A DNA stretch of 64,000 nt, taken from assembly GCA_045128915.1 (NCBI GenBank), contig JBGVIT010000008.1, positions 3,275 through 67,274 of the forward strand, read 5' to 3'. Every line of letters begins with the position of its first letter. The first letter of the stretch is position 1. A program made the position numbers and the translations under genes. The notes under the pieces are model-generated. The model saw only the letters and a program-made list of their open reading frames with translations. It was not told the DNA's origin and ran no database searches. Below, piece by piece: positions 24,415 to 33,107 of the stretch. The stretch is from RGIG9115 sp045128915 (GTDB lineage Bacteria > Bacillota > Clostridia > UBA1381).

Positions 24415-25176
24415 ATGGCAAACGTAATTTCAATGAAGCAGCTCCTCGAAGCAGGAGTACACTTCGGACACCAGACAAGAAGATGGAACCCTAAAATGGC
24501 TGAATACATCTTCACAGAAAGAAACGGTATCTACATCATCGACCTTCAGAAGACAGTTAAGAAGGTAGAAGAAGCATACTATTTCGTAAGAGATATTGCA
24601 GAGCAGGGCGGCGAAGTTCTTTTCGTAGGAACAAAGAAGCAGGCTCAGGATTCAATCAAGGAAGAAGCAGAACGTGTAGGTATGTACTACGTTAATGCAA
24701 GATGGCTCGGCGGTATGCTCACAAACTTCAAGACAATCCAGAAGAGAATCGACAGACTTGCTCAGATTAATAAAATGGAAGAAGAAGGAACATTTGAACT
24801 TCTTCCCAAGAAAGAGGTTATCAAGCTCAAGGCTCAGAGAGATAAGCTTGAAAAGTACCTTGGCGGTATCAAGGAAATGAAGCAGATTCCTGCTTGTATG
24901 TTCGTTGTTGATCCCAGAAAAGAAAAGATTGCTATTGCAGAAGCTAAGAAACTCGGTATTCCCGTTGTTGCAATAGTTGACACAAACTGTGATCCGGATG
25001 AAGTTGACTACGTAATCCCCGGTAACGATGATGCTATCCGTGCGGTTAAGCTTATTGCATCAACAATCGCAAACGCTATCATCGAAGGCAGACAGGGCGA
25101 GGACGCTCTTGCTGCTGCAGTTGCTGAAGCAGCAGAAGCAGAAGTTGCTGAAGAGGCAGAAGCAACAGAAGAATAA
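24415..25176 (+). CDS. rpsB: 30S ribosomal protein S2
   Basis: The 253-residue protein starts MANVISMKQLLEAGVHFGHQ and holds RRWNPKMAEYIFTERNGIYI, ARWLGGMLTNFKT and VDTNCDPDEVDYVIPGNDDA. The C-terminus is an Ala/Glu-rich tail, as in many Clostridia. ATG at 24415 follows AGGAGGAATT. The upstream open frame to 24313 is the leader. tsf follows 21 bases later. Confidence 0.97.
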   Translation: MANVISMKQLLEAGVHFGHQTRRWNPKMAEYIFTERNGIYIIDLQKTVKKVEEAYYFVRDIAEQGGEVLFVGTKKQAQDSIKEEAERVGMYYVNARWLGGMLTNFKTIQKRIDRLAQINKMEEEGTFELLPKKEVIKLKAQRDKLEKYLGGIKEMKQIPACMFVVDPRKEKIAIAEAKKLGIPVVAIVDTNCDPDEVDYVIPGNDDAIRAVKLIASTIANAIIEGRQGEDALAAAVAEAAEAEVAEEAEATEE

Positions 25177-25197
25177 TTAATAACGGAGGAACTTAAC

Positions 25198-26094
25198 ATG
25201 GCATTTACAGCTCAAGATGTAAAAGAATTAAGAGAAATCACAGGCTGCGGTATGATGGACTGTAAGAAAGCTCTTACAGAAGCTGACGGCGACAAGGAAA
25301 AGGCAATCGACCTTCTCAGAGAAAAGGGACTTGCTACTGCTGCTAAGAAGTCAGGAAGAATTGCTGCAGAAGGTATTGTTAAGGCATATATCACAGACGA
25401 CAAGAAAGTCGGCGTACTTGTAGAGGTTAACTCAGAAACAGACTTTGTTGCAAAGAACGATGAGTTCCAGGCATTTGTTTCAAAGGTAGCAGAAATCATC
25501 GCAACAGATGCTCCTGCAGACGTTGAAGCGCTTAAGGAAATCAAGTTCAATGAGGAGCAGAACGTAGGCGAAGCTCTTACAGCTCTTATCGCTAAGATCG
25601 GCGAAAACATGAACATCAGAAGATTTGAAAGAATCGAAGGCAATGTTTGCTCATACGTTCATGGTGAAGGCAGAATCGGCGTTCTCGTTCAGGCTGAAGG
25701 CAGCCTTGCTGATGCAGAAGCTTATGAAGCTGCAAGAGATGTTGCAATGCAGGTTGCAGCAATCAATCCTCTTTATCTTTCAAAGGACACAGTTCCTGCG
25801 GCAGATGTAGAAAAGGAAAAGCACATTATCATTGCTCAGATTAAGGAAGATCCTAAGAATGCAAACAAGCCTGACAACATCATCGAAAAGATGGTAGGCG
25901 GTAAGATTAATAAGTTCTACGAGCAGAACTGCTTGCTCCAGCAGGAATTCGTTAAAGATGGCGATTTCAAGGTAGAAGCATACCTCAGCTCAAAGGGCGT
26001 TAAGCTTGTAAACTTTGTAAGACTTGAAAAGGGCGAAGGCATCGAAAAGAAGCAGGAAAACTTTGCTGACGAAGTTGCAAGCATGATTAAATAA
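25198..26094 (+). CDS. tsf: elongation factor Ts
   Basis: The 298-residue nucleotide exchange factor for EF-Tu starts FTAQDVKELREITGCGMMDC with the TDFVAKND EF-Tu contact motif near residue 80. Two EF_TS core repeats follow. It is co-transcribed with rpsB and ends before a clear terminator. Confidence 0.97.
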   Translation: MAFTAQDVKELREITGCGMMDCKKALTEADGDKEKAIDLLREKGLATAAKKSGRIAAEGIVKAYITDDKKVGVLVEVNSETDFVAKNDEFQAFVSKVAEIIATDAPADVEALKEIKFNEEQNVGEALTALIAKIGENMNIRRFERIEGNVCSYVHGEGRIGVLVQAEGSLADAEAYEAARDVAMQVAAINPLYLSKDTVPAADVEKEKHIIIAQIKEDPKNANKPDNIIEKMVGGKINKFYEQNCLLQQEFVKDGDFKVEAYLSSKGVKLVNFVRLEKGEGIEKKQENFADEVASMIK

Positions 26095-26117
26095 TTGTAA
26101 ACTTGTCAAATAAAATA

Positions 26118-26156
26118 GGGAACACTAAATAGTAAAATTTGTGTGTTCCCTTTTTT
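26118..26156 (+). terminator. terminator between tsf and pyrH
   Basis: GGGAACAC (26118-26125) and GTGTTCCC (26143-26150) with six T immediately after. pyrH follows at once, so either readthrough occurs or pyrH has another promoter. Confidence 0.85.
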
Positions 26157-26186
26157 CAAACAAAAATCAGTCAGGAGAATTTCTAT

Positions 26187-26909
26187 ATGGATACAAAATT
26201 CAAAAGAGTATTAATCAAAATCAGCGGTGAGGCTCTTGCAGGAGAAAAAGGAGTAGGTCTTGACGAGGCAACTCTCAACTCTATTTCCCAAAGCGTAAAA
26301 TCAGTTTACGACCTTGGCGTTGAAATATGCGTCGTAGTAGGCGGCGGCAACATCTGGAGAGGCAGAAGCGGCGAAAACATGGACAGAACAAGAGCAGACC
26401 ATATGGGAATGCTTGCAACAGCAATCAATGCCCTTGCACTTTGTTCATCTTTTGAAAATGCCGGAATGCCCACAAGAGTGCAGACAAGTATAGAAATGCG
26501 TCAGATTGCAGAGCCATACATAAGAGGCAGAGCAGTAAGACATCTTGAAAAGGGCAGAGTTGTTATCTTTGGCTGCGGAACAGGAAATCCTTTCATGTCA
26601 ACAGATACTACTGCTGCACTTCGAGCAGTAGAAATGGAAGCGGATGTAATTCTTCTTGCAAAGAAGGTTGACGCTGTATATGACAGCGATCCCAAAACAA
26701 ACCCCAATGCAAAGAAGTTCGACAGCCTTTCATATACAGACATACTCAGCATGAATCTGGGTGTAATGGACTCTACTGCAGCATCTATGTGTCGTGATAA
26801 TAATATGCCTATTCTCGTATTCGGACTTGACCATCCGGAAAATATCCTAAAGGCAGTAAAAGGCGACAAAATCGGTACTTTCGTATCAAATGAATGTGAG
26901 AAAAACTAA
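26187..26909 (+). CDS. pyrH: uridylate kinase
   Basis: This 240-residue amino-acid-kinase-fold UMP kinase has RVLIKISGEALAGEKGVGLD, VVGGGNIWRGRSG, DHMGMLATAINALAL and the uridylate block TGNPFMSTDTTAALRA. The start at 26187 has CAGGAG at the right distance; the frame upstream lies in the terminator. It sits before frr, the standard order. Confidence 0.97.
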   Translation: MDTKFKRVLIKISGEALAGEKGVGLDEATLNSISQSVKSVYDLGVEICVVVGGGNIWRGRSGENMDRTRADHMGMLATAINALALCSSFENAGMPTRVQTSIEMRQIAEPYIRGRAVRHLEKGRVVIFGCGTGNPFMSTDTTAALRAVEMEADVILLAKKVDAVYDSDPKTNPNAKKFDSLSYTDILSMNLGVMDSTAASMCRDNNMPILVFGLDHPENILKAVKGDKIGTFVSNECEKN

Positions 26910-26942
26910 TTAAATTTATATACAGAAAGGAAAGTGAAGTTT

Positions 26943-27494
26943 ATGGCAAACTATCCCGAAATCGAAGCAAAAATGGAAAAGAGAATTTCAGGCTATGAGG
27001 GTGAATTAAAGACAATCAGAGCCGGCCGTGCAAATGCATCAGTGCTTGACAAAATCAATATCGACTACTATGGCTCAAAGACACCTATCGCGCAGATTGG
27101 TTCAATATCATCACCCGATCCCAGAAGCCTTGTTATACAGCCTTGGGACGCAAGTGCGCTTAAGGAAATAGAAAAAGCTATTCAGGCTTCCGACCTTGGC
27201 ATCACACCCCAGAACGACGGAAAAGTAATAAGACTTTCATTCCCTCCTCTTACAGAAGAGAGAAGAATAGAGCTTAACAAGCTTGTTAAGAAATATACAG
27301 AAGAAGCTAAAGTCCAGATTCGTAACGCAAGACGTGACGGTTTGGAAGACATCAAAGCACAGAAAAAGAACGGCGAAATTACAGAAGATGATGTAAAGGC
27401 TGCTGAAAAGGATATTCAGAAGCTTACAGACAAGTATATTGCTCTTATTGATTCCATTTCTGCCGCTAAGGAAAAGGAAATAATGGAAATCTGA
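26943..27494 (+). CDS. frr: ribosome recycling factor
   Basis: The 183-residue protein has the RRF motifs TIRAGRANASVLDKI and DGKVIRLSFPPLTEERRIEL and the C-terminal coiled-coil domain. It splits post-termination ribosomes with EF-G. ATG at 26943 is preferred over a GTG at 26934 that abuts the AGGAAA site. Confidence 0.97.
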   Translation: MANYPEIEAKMEKRISGYEGELKTIRAGRANASVLDKINIDYYGSKTPIAQIGSISSPDPRSLVIQPWDASALKEIEKAIQASDLGITPQNDGKVIRLSFPPLTEERRIELNKLVKKYTEEAKVQIRNARRDGLEDIKAQKKNGEITEDDVKAAEKDIQKLTDKYIALIDSISAAKEKEIMEI

Positions 27495-27512
27495 TTTTAT
27501 CCAAAAAGGAGG

Positions 27513-27556
27513 CTGCTGCATCAAACTATAACTTGTATGTTTGGTGCAGTAGTTTT
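27513..27556 (+). terminator. hairpin with T-run between frr and uppS
   Basis: CTGCTGCATCAAAC (27513-27526) pairs with GTTTGGTGCAGTAG (27539-27552) over 14 positions with two wobble pairs, then TTTTTGGG. It is an attenuator-like stem ahead of uppS. Confidence 0.75.
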
Positions 27557-27578
27557 TGGGTTTTCAGGAGGATTTATT

Positions 27579-28325
27579 ATGTGGTTTCGTAAAAAAAATC
27601 AGCCCTCGATTGATTATAACGCTCTGCCCAAGCATATAGGAGTTATCCTTGACGGCAACGGTAGATGGGCAACCAAGCGAGGCTTACCCCGCTCTGCCGG
27701 TCATTCAGCGGGTGCGGACACTCTCAAAAAGATAGTAACAGAGTGTAACAAAATGGGCATTAAGTACATAACAGTTTATGCTTTTTCAACGGAGAATTGG
27801 AAACGTCCCAAGGAAGAAGTTGATTTTCTCATGGGCCTGCTTCTTAACTACCTGAAAAATGCAGAAACAACTCTGGCAGGAGAAAATGTAGTTATTCGTG
27901 CCATCGGCTCAAGAGCCGAGCTTACGGAGGAAATCCGTGAGCAAATACTAAAAACAGAAAAGTTCACAGCCAATAACACAGGCATAGTAATGAATATAGC
28001 TCTCAACTACGGGGGACGCGAAGAAATAGTAAACGGAGTAAGAAACGTTATAAAGGATATTCAAAACGGAACATTAGAACTTTCAGACCTTGACGAAAAT
28101 AAGTTTTCTCAGTATCTTTATACAAGCGGACAGCCGGACGTAGATTTGCTTATCCGTACCAGCGGCGAGCAGCGTCTGAGTAATTTTCTTCTCTGGCAGA
28201 ACAGCTATTCGGAAATGTGGTTTACTCCGAAGCTGTGGCCTGACTTTTCCGTATCTGACCTGCACCGTGCCATAATTGATTTTCAGCATCGTGGCAGGCG
28301 TTTTGGCGGAGTAAAAAACAAATAA
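27579..28325 (+). CDS. uppS: isoprenyl transferase (undecaprenyl diphosphate synthase)
   Basis: The 248-residue cis-prenyltransferase shows HIGVILDGNGRWATKRGLPR (catalytic Asp and the basic patch), YAFSTENWKRP, and the isopentenyl-diphosphate site DLLIRTSGEQRLSNFLLWQ. It makes the C55 carrier for peptidoglycan synthesis. ATG at 27579 follows AGGAGGA. cdsA lies 33 bases downstream. Confidence 0.97.
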   Translation: MWFRKKNQPSIDYNALPKHIGVILDGNGRWATKRGLPRSAGHSAGADTLKKIVTECNKMGIKYITVYAFSTENWKRPKEEVDFLMGLLLNYLKNAETTLAGENVVIRAIGSRAELTEEIREQILKTEKFTANNTGIVMNIALNYGGREEIVNGVRNVIKDIQNGTLELSDLDENKFSQYLYTSGQPDVDLLIRTSGEQRLSNFLLWQNSYSEMWFTPKLWPDFSVSDLHRAIIDFQHRGRRFGGVKNK

Positions 28326-28358
28326 GATAAAAAAGTTCTTGGGAAGGACGGTATCACA

Positions 28359-29156
28359 ATGGCAAAACGATTAATCACATCTGCAATCGGTCTTGTAATT
28401 TTCTTTGGAGTACTCTTTTTAGGTGAAACTGCATTAACAATAGCAGTTGTACTTGCGACCTTTGGTATGCTTGTTGAGCTTTACACAAGCCTCAAAAGCC
28501 ATAAAAAATTAATAATAGTTGGATTTATATCATCAGCCATAATTCTTGCAGGTATGATATTTGATTCCATTTCAAAAGAATTAACTATGCTCATAGTTAT
28601 GGCAATATATCTTGCTCTAATGGTTAATCTTCATTCCAAAGTATCCTTTAAAGATGTATGTACCAATGGTTTTCTAACCATTTTCGTTACAACATTTTTC
28701 GGAACAATCATCCGCATTTCAGATGACTTTGGAATTTACGCAGTCCTTTTGGTGTTCGTATGTGCGTGGATGACAGATTCCGGTGCATACTTTACCGGCA
28801 GAGCAATCGGCAAAACCAAGCTCATTCCCAACGTATCCCCCAAAAAGACAGTAGAAGGAGCAATCGGTGGCATTATCACCGCTCTCATCTCCTCCTGGAT
28901 TTATATAACCATAATCAAAAGCATCCCCACTCTTCACACCGACTCAACCCTCAACTATTTCAGCATCACAATCATTGCGCTTGTTTCCTCCATCATGTCC
29001 CAGCTCGGAGACCTGGTTGCATCCTCAATCAAGCGTGACTGCAACATCAAAGACTTCGGAAATCTTCTCCCCGGTCATGGTGGAATCTTCGACAGATTTG
29101 ACAGCGTCATATATATAGCACCATTTGTATATTATGTGATGTTAGCTTTATGCTGA
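28359..29156 (+). CDS. cdsA: phosphatidate cytidylyltransferase
   Basis: The 265-residue polytopic membrane protein has the CDP-diglyceride synthase signature SQLGDLVASSIKRDCNIKDF followed by LLPGHGGIFDRFDS. It makes CDP-diacylglycerol. It is the last gene of the pyrH-frr-uppS-cdsA run. The usual followers dxr, rseP and ispG are not present; repeats and a terminator come next. Confidence 0.95.
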   Translation: MAKRLITSAIGLVIFFGVLFLGETALTIAVVLATFGMLVELYTSLKSHKKLIIVGFISSAIILAGMIFDSISKELTMLIVMAIYLALMVNLHSKVSFKDVCTNGFLTIFVTTFFGTIIRISDDFGIYAVLLVFVCAWMTDSGAYFTGRAIGKTKLIPNVSPKKTVEGAIGGIITALISSWIYITIIKSIPTLHTDSTLNYFSITIIALVSSIMSQLGDLVASSIKRDCNIKDFGNLLPGHGGIFDRFDSVIYIAPFVYYVMLALC

Positions 29157-29323
29157 CGGCTTGGTATTTTTGCGCATAGCGAGCCAAACTTACCCTCGAT
29201 GTATAAGAATACGCCTCTCGGGAAAGCGAAGCTGAGTTTGATTCAATATGCATCAAAAATCTCTGCGCCTTATCAATGCGGCTTGATATTTTTGCGCTAC
29301 AGGCAAACTCACCCTTGGCGTAA
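29157..29323 (-). repeat. dispersed repeat copy D, containing a 46-bp direct repeat
   Basis: On the plus strand CGGCTTGGTATTTTTGCGC (from 29158) and CGGCTTGATATTTTTGCGC (from 29279) each continue into a CAAACT-ACCCT-GTA block, so about 46 bases are repeated 121 bases apart. The segment 29181-29223 aligns with copy A (36465-36512): GTATAAGAATACGCC against GTATAAACATACGCC, with TCGGGAA following in both. Confidence 0.65.
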
Positions 29324-29366
29324 TAAAAAAAAAGTACAGATTCTGGTTGAATCTGTACTTTTTTTA
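29324..29366. terminator. bidirectional terminator between cdsA and the GH3 gene
   Basis: AGTACAGATT and AATCTGTACT pair around CTGGTTG, with A-runs on one side and T-runs on the other, so it works for both convergent genes. Confidence 0.9.
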
Positions 29367-29369
29367 ATA

Positions 29370-31037
29370 TTACCAAACTCGTCTTGTTGGCTCAAGTGAT
29401 ACCGGTGATTTTCCCACAAACGGTATCTCTCCGTATATAGCTTTTACAAAAGCAGATATAATTTCAGGTGTATCGCAGTGGGTGTTTATAAATGTATTTG
29501 CACCGGTCATAAAGTCATAATGAATATACGGATACTCGAAAGACACGCCAAGAGATTTTTCGTTTCCGCTGGAGAAAGCGAATTGAAGCGCTTGACTCTC
29601 TTCTCCGTAGAATCCAACTTCGCCGCCCAGATTTGCAGCATATATCAAAAGATCGTTTTCTTCTGCAAGCTTCTTCACTTCAGGATAGTCTGAAAGTCTT
29701 CTTTGCATATATACCTCAGCGCCTCTTTTTTCCAGCTCAGCTTTAAGCATTGGTAAGGTCTTTTCATAAAATACATCAAGATGAGTTGAGCATATAATAG
29801 CTATTTTCTTGACTTTGCTTTTATCAAGAGGGAGCATGTTATTATTGTCATAAAGCAGATGGATGGCTTTATTTGCAGCAGTATTAATAAGCTCCTGAGT
29901 ATGAGGTACTACGTCTTCTGCCTTATATTTTTCTAAATCGTAGTCGTCATCAAACAGACCCATCTTTTCTTTCATATCAAGGACACGGCTGCAGGCATCA
30001 TCAATTCTGGACTCTTCCAGCCTGCCGTCGAGAACGGCTTTTTCAAGAACCAGAGTATCATGAGGATCACATGAGAGGATAACGTCGTTACCGGCTTTCA
30101 TAATCTCTACAATAAGGTCGTCATGCTCATAGTATCCCATAAGTCCGCCCATTTTAATATTATCTGTAACGACAACGCCCTTAAATCCCATTTTTTCTTT
30201 AAGAAGATCGTTGGTAATCTTCTTTGATAAAGTTGCAGGTATATACTTGCCATTTATTTTAGTATCATCGCAGGCAGGGAATGTTGCGTGAGTAGTCATA
30301 ATCGACCAGACACCCTTGTCAATAAGAGACTGGAATATCATCCCTTGCTCTTCCCACCATTCCTCCATAGAGCAGGAGTTTGTGGAAGTAGTAAAGTGAG
30401 CATTTCTGTATTCATATTTATCTGTGCTTGGGAAATGCTTTACAGTAGCCGCAACGCCTACTGACTGCATACCCTGAACATGAGCATTTGAGAACCTTAT
30501 CAGCTTATCAATATCCTGGGAATATGTACGCATCATTCCGTGAGTGAATCTGTTTGCAAGATCGCATACAGGAGTCCATTTCCAGTTCAGACCTGCACAT
30601 TTGTATTCTTTAGCTACAGCTACTCCAAGGTTATATATAAGCTGTTCGTCGTCTGATGCACCAATGGAAATAGCGTTCGGGATTTTTGAAAGGTCGCAGA
30701 AGGTAACTCCCGCACCGCCAACCTCACCGTCCAATGCTTTGAGGGGAGTGATGTTTAAATTCTTTTCTATATCCTTTACCCAGCCTATATACTGCTTGCT
30801 TGTTATTTTGAATTCGTGGCTGAGTCGCGCTTCTTGTGTGATATTATCCAATCTCTGACGGCCGTGGCACCATACAGTTCCGAACTGGTAGTCGGAGACA
30901 AGCTTATCTCTTTCTTCGTCGGTTCGAAGTAAATCTCGGCTCACCTCGGATTTGACGTTCAGATCAAACTGTGGTATGCACAAGCATTGTCCTATTTTTT
31001 CTCTTAATGTCATTTCTGAAAGCAATGGTTTTTTCAT
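29370..31037 (-). CDS. GH3 family glycosidase, NagZ-like (beta-N-acetylhexosaminidase type), atypical
   Basis: This 555-residue protein has the GH3 (alpha/beta) barrel with the nucleophile Asp at about residue 292 in GVVVTDNIKMGG, followed by a GH3 C-terminal domain. At the NagZ loop KHFPGHGDTxxDSH it reads KHFPSTDKYEYRNAHF (from about residue 200). The His of the acid/base dyad may be kept (NAH) but the partner Asp becomes Asn, and the GHGD turn is lost. No signal peptide is seen, so it acts on imported substrates. It has its own promoter and follows the NagB-like gene. The amino-sugar context favours release of N-acetylglucosamine; beta-glucosidase-type activity is the alternative. Confidence 0.8.
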   Translation of the reverse strand: MKKPLLSEMTLREKIGQCLCIPQFDLNVKSEVSRDLLRTDEERDKLVSDYQFGTVWCHGRQRLDNITQEARLSHEFKITSKQYIGWVKDIEKNLNITPLKALDGEVGGAGVTFCDLSKIPNAISIGASDDEQLIYNLGVAVAKEYKCAGLNWKWTPVCDLANRFTHGMMRTYSQDIDKLIRFSNAHVQGMQSVGVAATVKHFPSTDKYEYRNAHFTTSTNSCSMEEWWEEQGMIFQSLIDKGVWSIMTTHATFPACDDTKINGKYIPATLSKKITNDLLKEKMGFKGVVVTDNIKMGGLMGYYEHDDLIVEIMKAGNDVILSCDPHDTLVLEKAVLDGRLEESRIDDACSRVLDMKEKMGLFDDDYDLEKYKAEDVVPHTQELINTAANKAIHLLYDNNNMLPLDKSKVKKIAIICSTHLDVFYEKTLPMLKAELEKRGAEVYMQRRLSDYPEVKKLAEENDLLIYAANLGGEVGFYGEESQALQFAFSSGNEKSLGVSFEYPYIHYDFMTGANTFINTHCDTPEIISAFVKAIYGEIPFVGKSPVSLEPTRRVW

Positions 31038-31064
31038 AATATTATTCTCCTTGCAGTTAATAAA

Positions 31065-31110
31065 TGTCAGTTGACAAGTGTATTATACAATATTTATAAA
31101 CAAAAGACAA
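31065..31110 (-). promoter_or_regulatory. GH3 gene promoter with dyad operator
   Basis: On the minus strand TTGTCT (31110-31105) and TATAAT (31087-31082) have a 17-base spacer. Four bases after the -10 comes TTGTCAACTGACA, containing the dyad TGTCA-AC-TGACA (31076-31065). The dyad position relative to the -10 matches that at the PIG-L promoter. Confidence 0.7.
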
Positions 31111-31188
31111 GAGGCTATTTTTGACTATTTTGCGAAAAAAATAAACAATAGATGCTGCTTAAAAAAACAGCCTCATTATTTATATATG

Positions 31189-32124
31189 TCAATTGCACTC
31201 AGCAACTAATGGACCTGCAAGCTCTTTTAAGTAGAACAGCTTGCCGGGTAGTGTAGGAATGTATGATGATGCAATATGTCTTGTAGGACCGTAGTGTAGA
31301 GTTATTAAAAAGCTCATTCCCTGCCAGCCCATACCTCTGCCGAGAGCGCCGTCAGCACCGCCGATTATATAATCTGCTTGTAGGAAAAGTCCTGGGCCTA
31401 TTGTATTTGCTCTGCAAGGCACAAGTGTGGTACGGCTTTTAAAGCTGGTGATTGCATTTTGCTCAATAGTGAGGGGATGGAGCTTTGCGCCAATGCGGTA
31501 GCATTGTTTCTTCCATTCATCATCTGTTGCAAATTCAGCGCCGAAATGCGGCTCCCAGAAAGCAATATGGCAAGCTCTGCCTATACCAAATACCAAAACA
31601 AGCTTTACGCCCTCAGCTTTAAGAGCTGCAATTTTTTCGGGGTATGTAGGAAGGTTTTCCTTTGTAGCAAAGTTTCTTTGACTTTCGGGAACGGTTTTAT
31701 TAAGCTTATTGAAGAATGCATCTTTCATGCTGTATTCAAAAGATGCAGGATTGTCGTTAGAAAGAGTATTTCCGTCAGCATCTGACCATTCGTCCATATT
31801 AAATGTATAAACGTGTGAGCAATCTGTATCCCATGCGTTCAGGAAATATGCCGCCCACTTATACATACCCATAGGACCTACGGGCAATATCATAGCAAGC
31901 TTTTCGCCTTTATCAGCGGCATTTTTAATCTGGAGAGCAATCTCATGTCCCATGTAAGTGTCGAACTCGCCAAGGTCAGAGCATTCAACGGGGTTGAAAT
32001 CCTTATTCCAGAAGCATTCTCTTGCCATGCCTTTTTCACAGCACTCATCTACTTTTTTCATATCCCATGCTTCGGGATAAAAGCCTTCAAGAAGGCTGCC
32101 TTTTAATGTTGATAAAAAATCCAT
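31189..32124 (-). CDS. NagB-like sugar-phosphate isomerase/deaminase family, active site altered
   Basis: A 311-residue protein of the NagB/RpiA fold, longer than NagB (about 240-266). It keeps HVYTFNMDEW (Asp111 matching the catalytic Asp72 of E. coli NagB) and FGIGRACHIAFWEP (His186 and Glu191 matching His143 and Glu148). However, the position of Asp141 is Ala184 (GRACH instead of GxDGH). Standard glucosamine-6-phosphate deaminase chemistry is therefore doubtful; isomerase or lactonase-like activity is possible. It lies 17 bases after the PIG-L gene with a perfect AGGAGGA site, so the two form one operon. Confidence 0.8.
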   Translation of the reverse strand: MDFLSTLKGSLLEGFYPEAWDMKKVDECCEKGMARECFWNKDFNPVECSDLGEFDTYMGHEIALQIKNAADKGEKLAMILPVGPMGMYKWAAYFLNAWDTDCSHVYTFNMDEWSDADGNTLSNDNPASFEYSMKDAFFNKLNKTVPESQRNFATKENLPTYPEKIAALKAEGVKLVLVFGIGRACHIAFWEPHFGAEFATDDEWKKQCYRIGAKLHPLTIEQNAITSFKSRTTLVPCRANTIGPGLFLQADYIIGGADGALGRGMGWQGMSFLITLHYGPTRHIASSYIPTLPGKLFYLKELAGPLVAECN

Positions 32125-32141
32125 AATTTTCTCCTCCTTAA

Positions 32142-32987
32142 TTAAAACGGGAATAATTTTTGCTCTAATTCTTTAGTAAGCGGTCTGCCGTATTCACTTA
32201 CCTGAAAGGCTTCCGCACAGCGTACTTTCTTGCCTATCTTTCTGCCGTATTTTTTAATAAGCTCTTTTCTGAAACGAACGGCAGTTTTAGCAAATCTTAC
32301 AGCGTAGCCGCGTGTAGCTGCCATAATTTCCTTATCGGTGGTCTTTTCGGTAATTTCCATACCCTTAAGCCATTTAATTCTTTCTTCTTCACCCTCAGGA
32401 ACTTCTTCCTCAAATGTGTAAGGAAGCCATTCATATGTCTGAGAGGTGTTAAGATGAGCAATATGGAGCTTAGTGTCCATTTCGTCTGTAAGGTCAACAA
32501 CAACATCAGCTCGGAAGTCAGGTACAGTAAAGTTATCTTCGTAGCACATAATAACTGGCATACGGCGCATAGCAGGAACATCAGGGCAGGTGTGGGGAAC
32601 AGTCAGCACATAGCTTGCGTCCTGAACTAAAAGTCCTGCTGCTCTGTGGTCAGCATGATAGTCATTAGTTCTGTGAGAAATTATCAAATCGGGTGAGAAC
32701 TCTCTTATGTACCTGATAAGACGGTTTCGTGTTTCAAGGTCTGCAACAAGTGTACAGTCATCAATATCCCATACATCATATGTTATACCTAAGTGCTCAG
32801 CCACAGCCGCACTTTCTGTTGCACGCTGCTTAGTAGTTTCCTCGGGACTTAATATATGATGACCGCCGCAACCATTGCAAAGACTGAGAAAACGTACTTC
32901 ATATCCCATTTTTGCATATTTGCTTGCAAGGCCGCCACCCTCAAATTCATTATCGTCCTGGTGGGCTCCAATCATTAAAATTTTCAT
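32142..32987 (-). CDS. PIG-L family N-acetylglucosamine deacetylase-like protein
   Basis: The 281-residue zinc hydrolase has the N-terminal motif IGAHQDDNEFEGGG (family AHxDDxE) and HRTNDYHADHRAAG, the metal-binding blocks of LmbE/PIG-L enzymes. These remove acetyl groups from N-acetylglucosamine derivatives. With the NagB-like and GH3 genes it suggests a deacetylate-then-isomerise route for an amino sugar, without a visible NagA. It is divergent from an AraC regulator. ATG at 32987 follows AAAAGGAT. Confidence 0.88.
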   Translation of the reverse strand: MKILMIGAHQDDNEFEGGGLASKYAKMGYEVRFLSLCNGCGGHHILSPEETTKQRATESAAVAEHLGITYDVWDIDDCTLVADLETRNRLIRYIREFSPDLIISHRTNDYHADHRAAGLLVQDASYVLTVPHTCPDVPAMRRMPVIMCYEDNFTVPDFRADVVVDLTDEMDTKLHIAHLNTSQTYEWLPYTFEEEVPEGEEERIKWLKGMEITEKTTDKEIMAATRGYAVRFAKTAVRFRKELIKKYGRKIGKKVRCAEAFQVSEYGRPLTKELEQKLFPF

Positions 32988-33016
32988 GATACATCATCCT
33001 TTTAATAAAATAAAGT

Positions 33017-33045
33017 TTGACATTTTGTCAATTATATTGTATCAT
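33017..33045. promoter_or_regulatory. divergent promoter region with TTGACA-TTT-TGTCAA palindrome
   Basis: The palindrome at 33017-33031 provides TTGACA as the -35 box for the plus-strand AraC gene, with TATCAT at 33040-33045 after 17 bases. On the minus strand it sits 4 bases after TACAAT (33041-33036), the likely -10 of the PIG-L operon. A protein bound here would affect both directions. Confidence 0.6.
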
Positions 33046-33107
33046 AATTATGAAAAAAGTCTTTATCAATATTCGCGTAAAAGTTATCAATTCTTTCGGA
33101 GGAGTAT

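Noticed and set aside
25100..25176. Repetitive Ala/Glu codons at the rpsB end
   Set aside because: A normal low-complexity tail of S2 in Firmicutes, not a repeat element.
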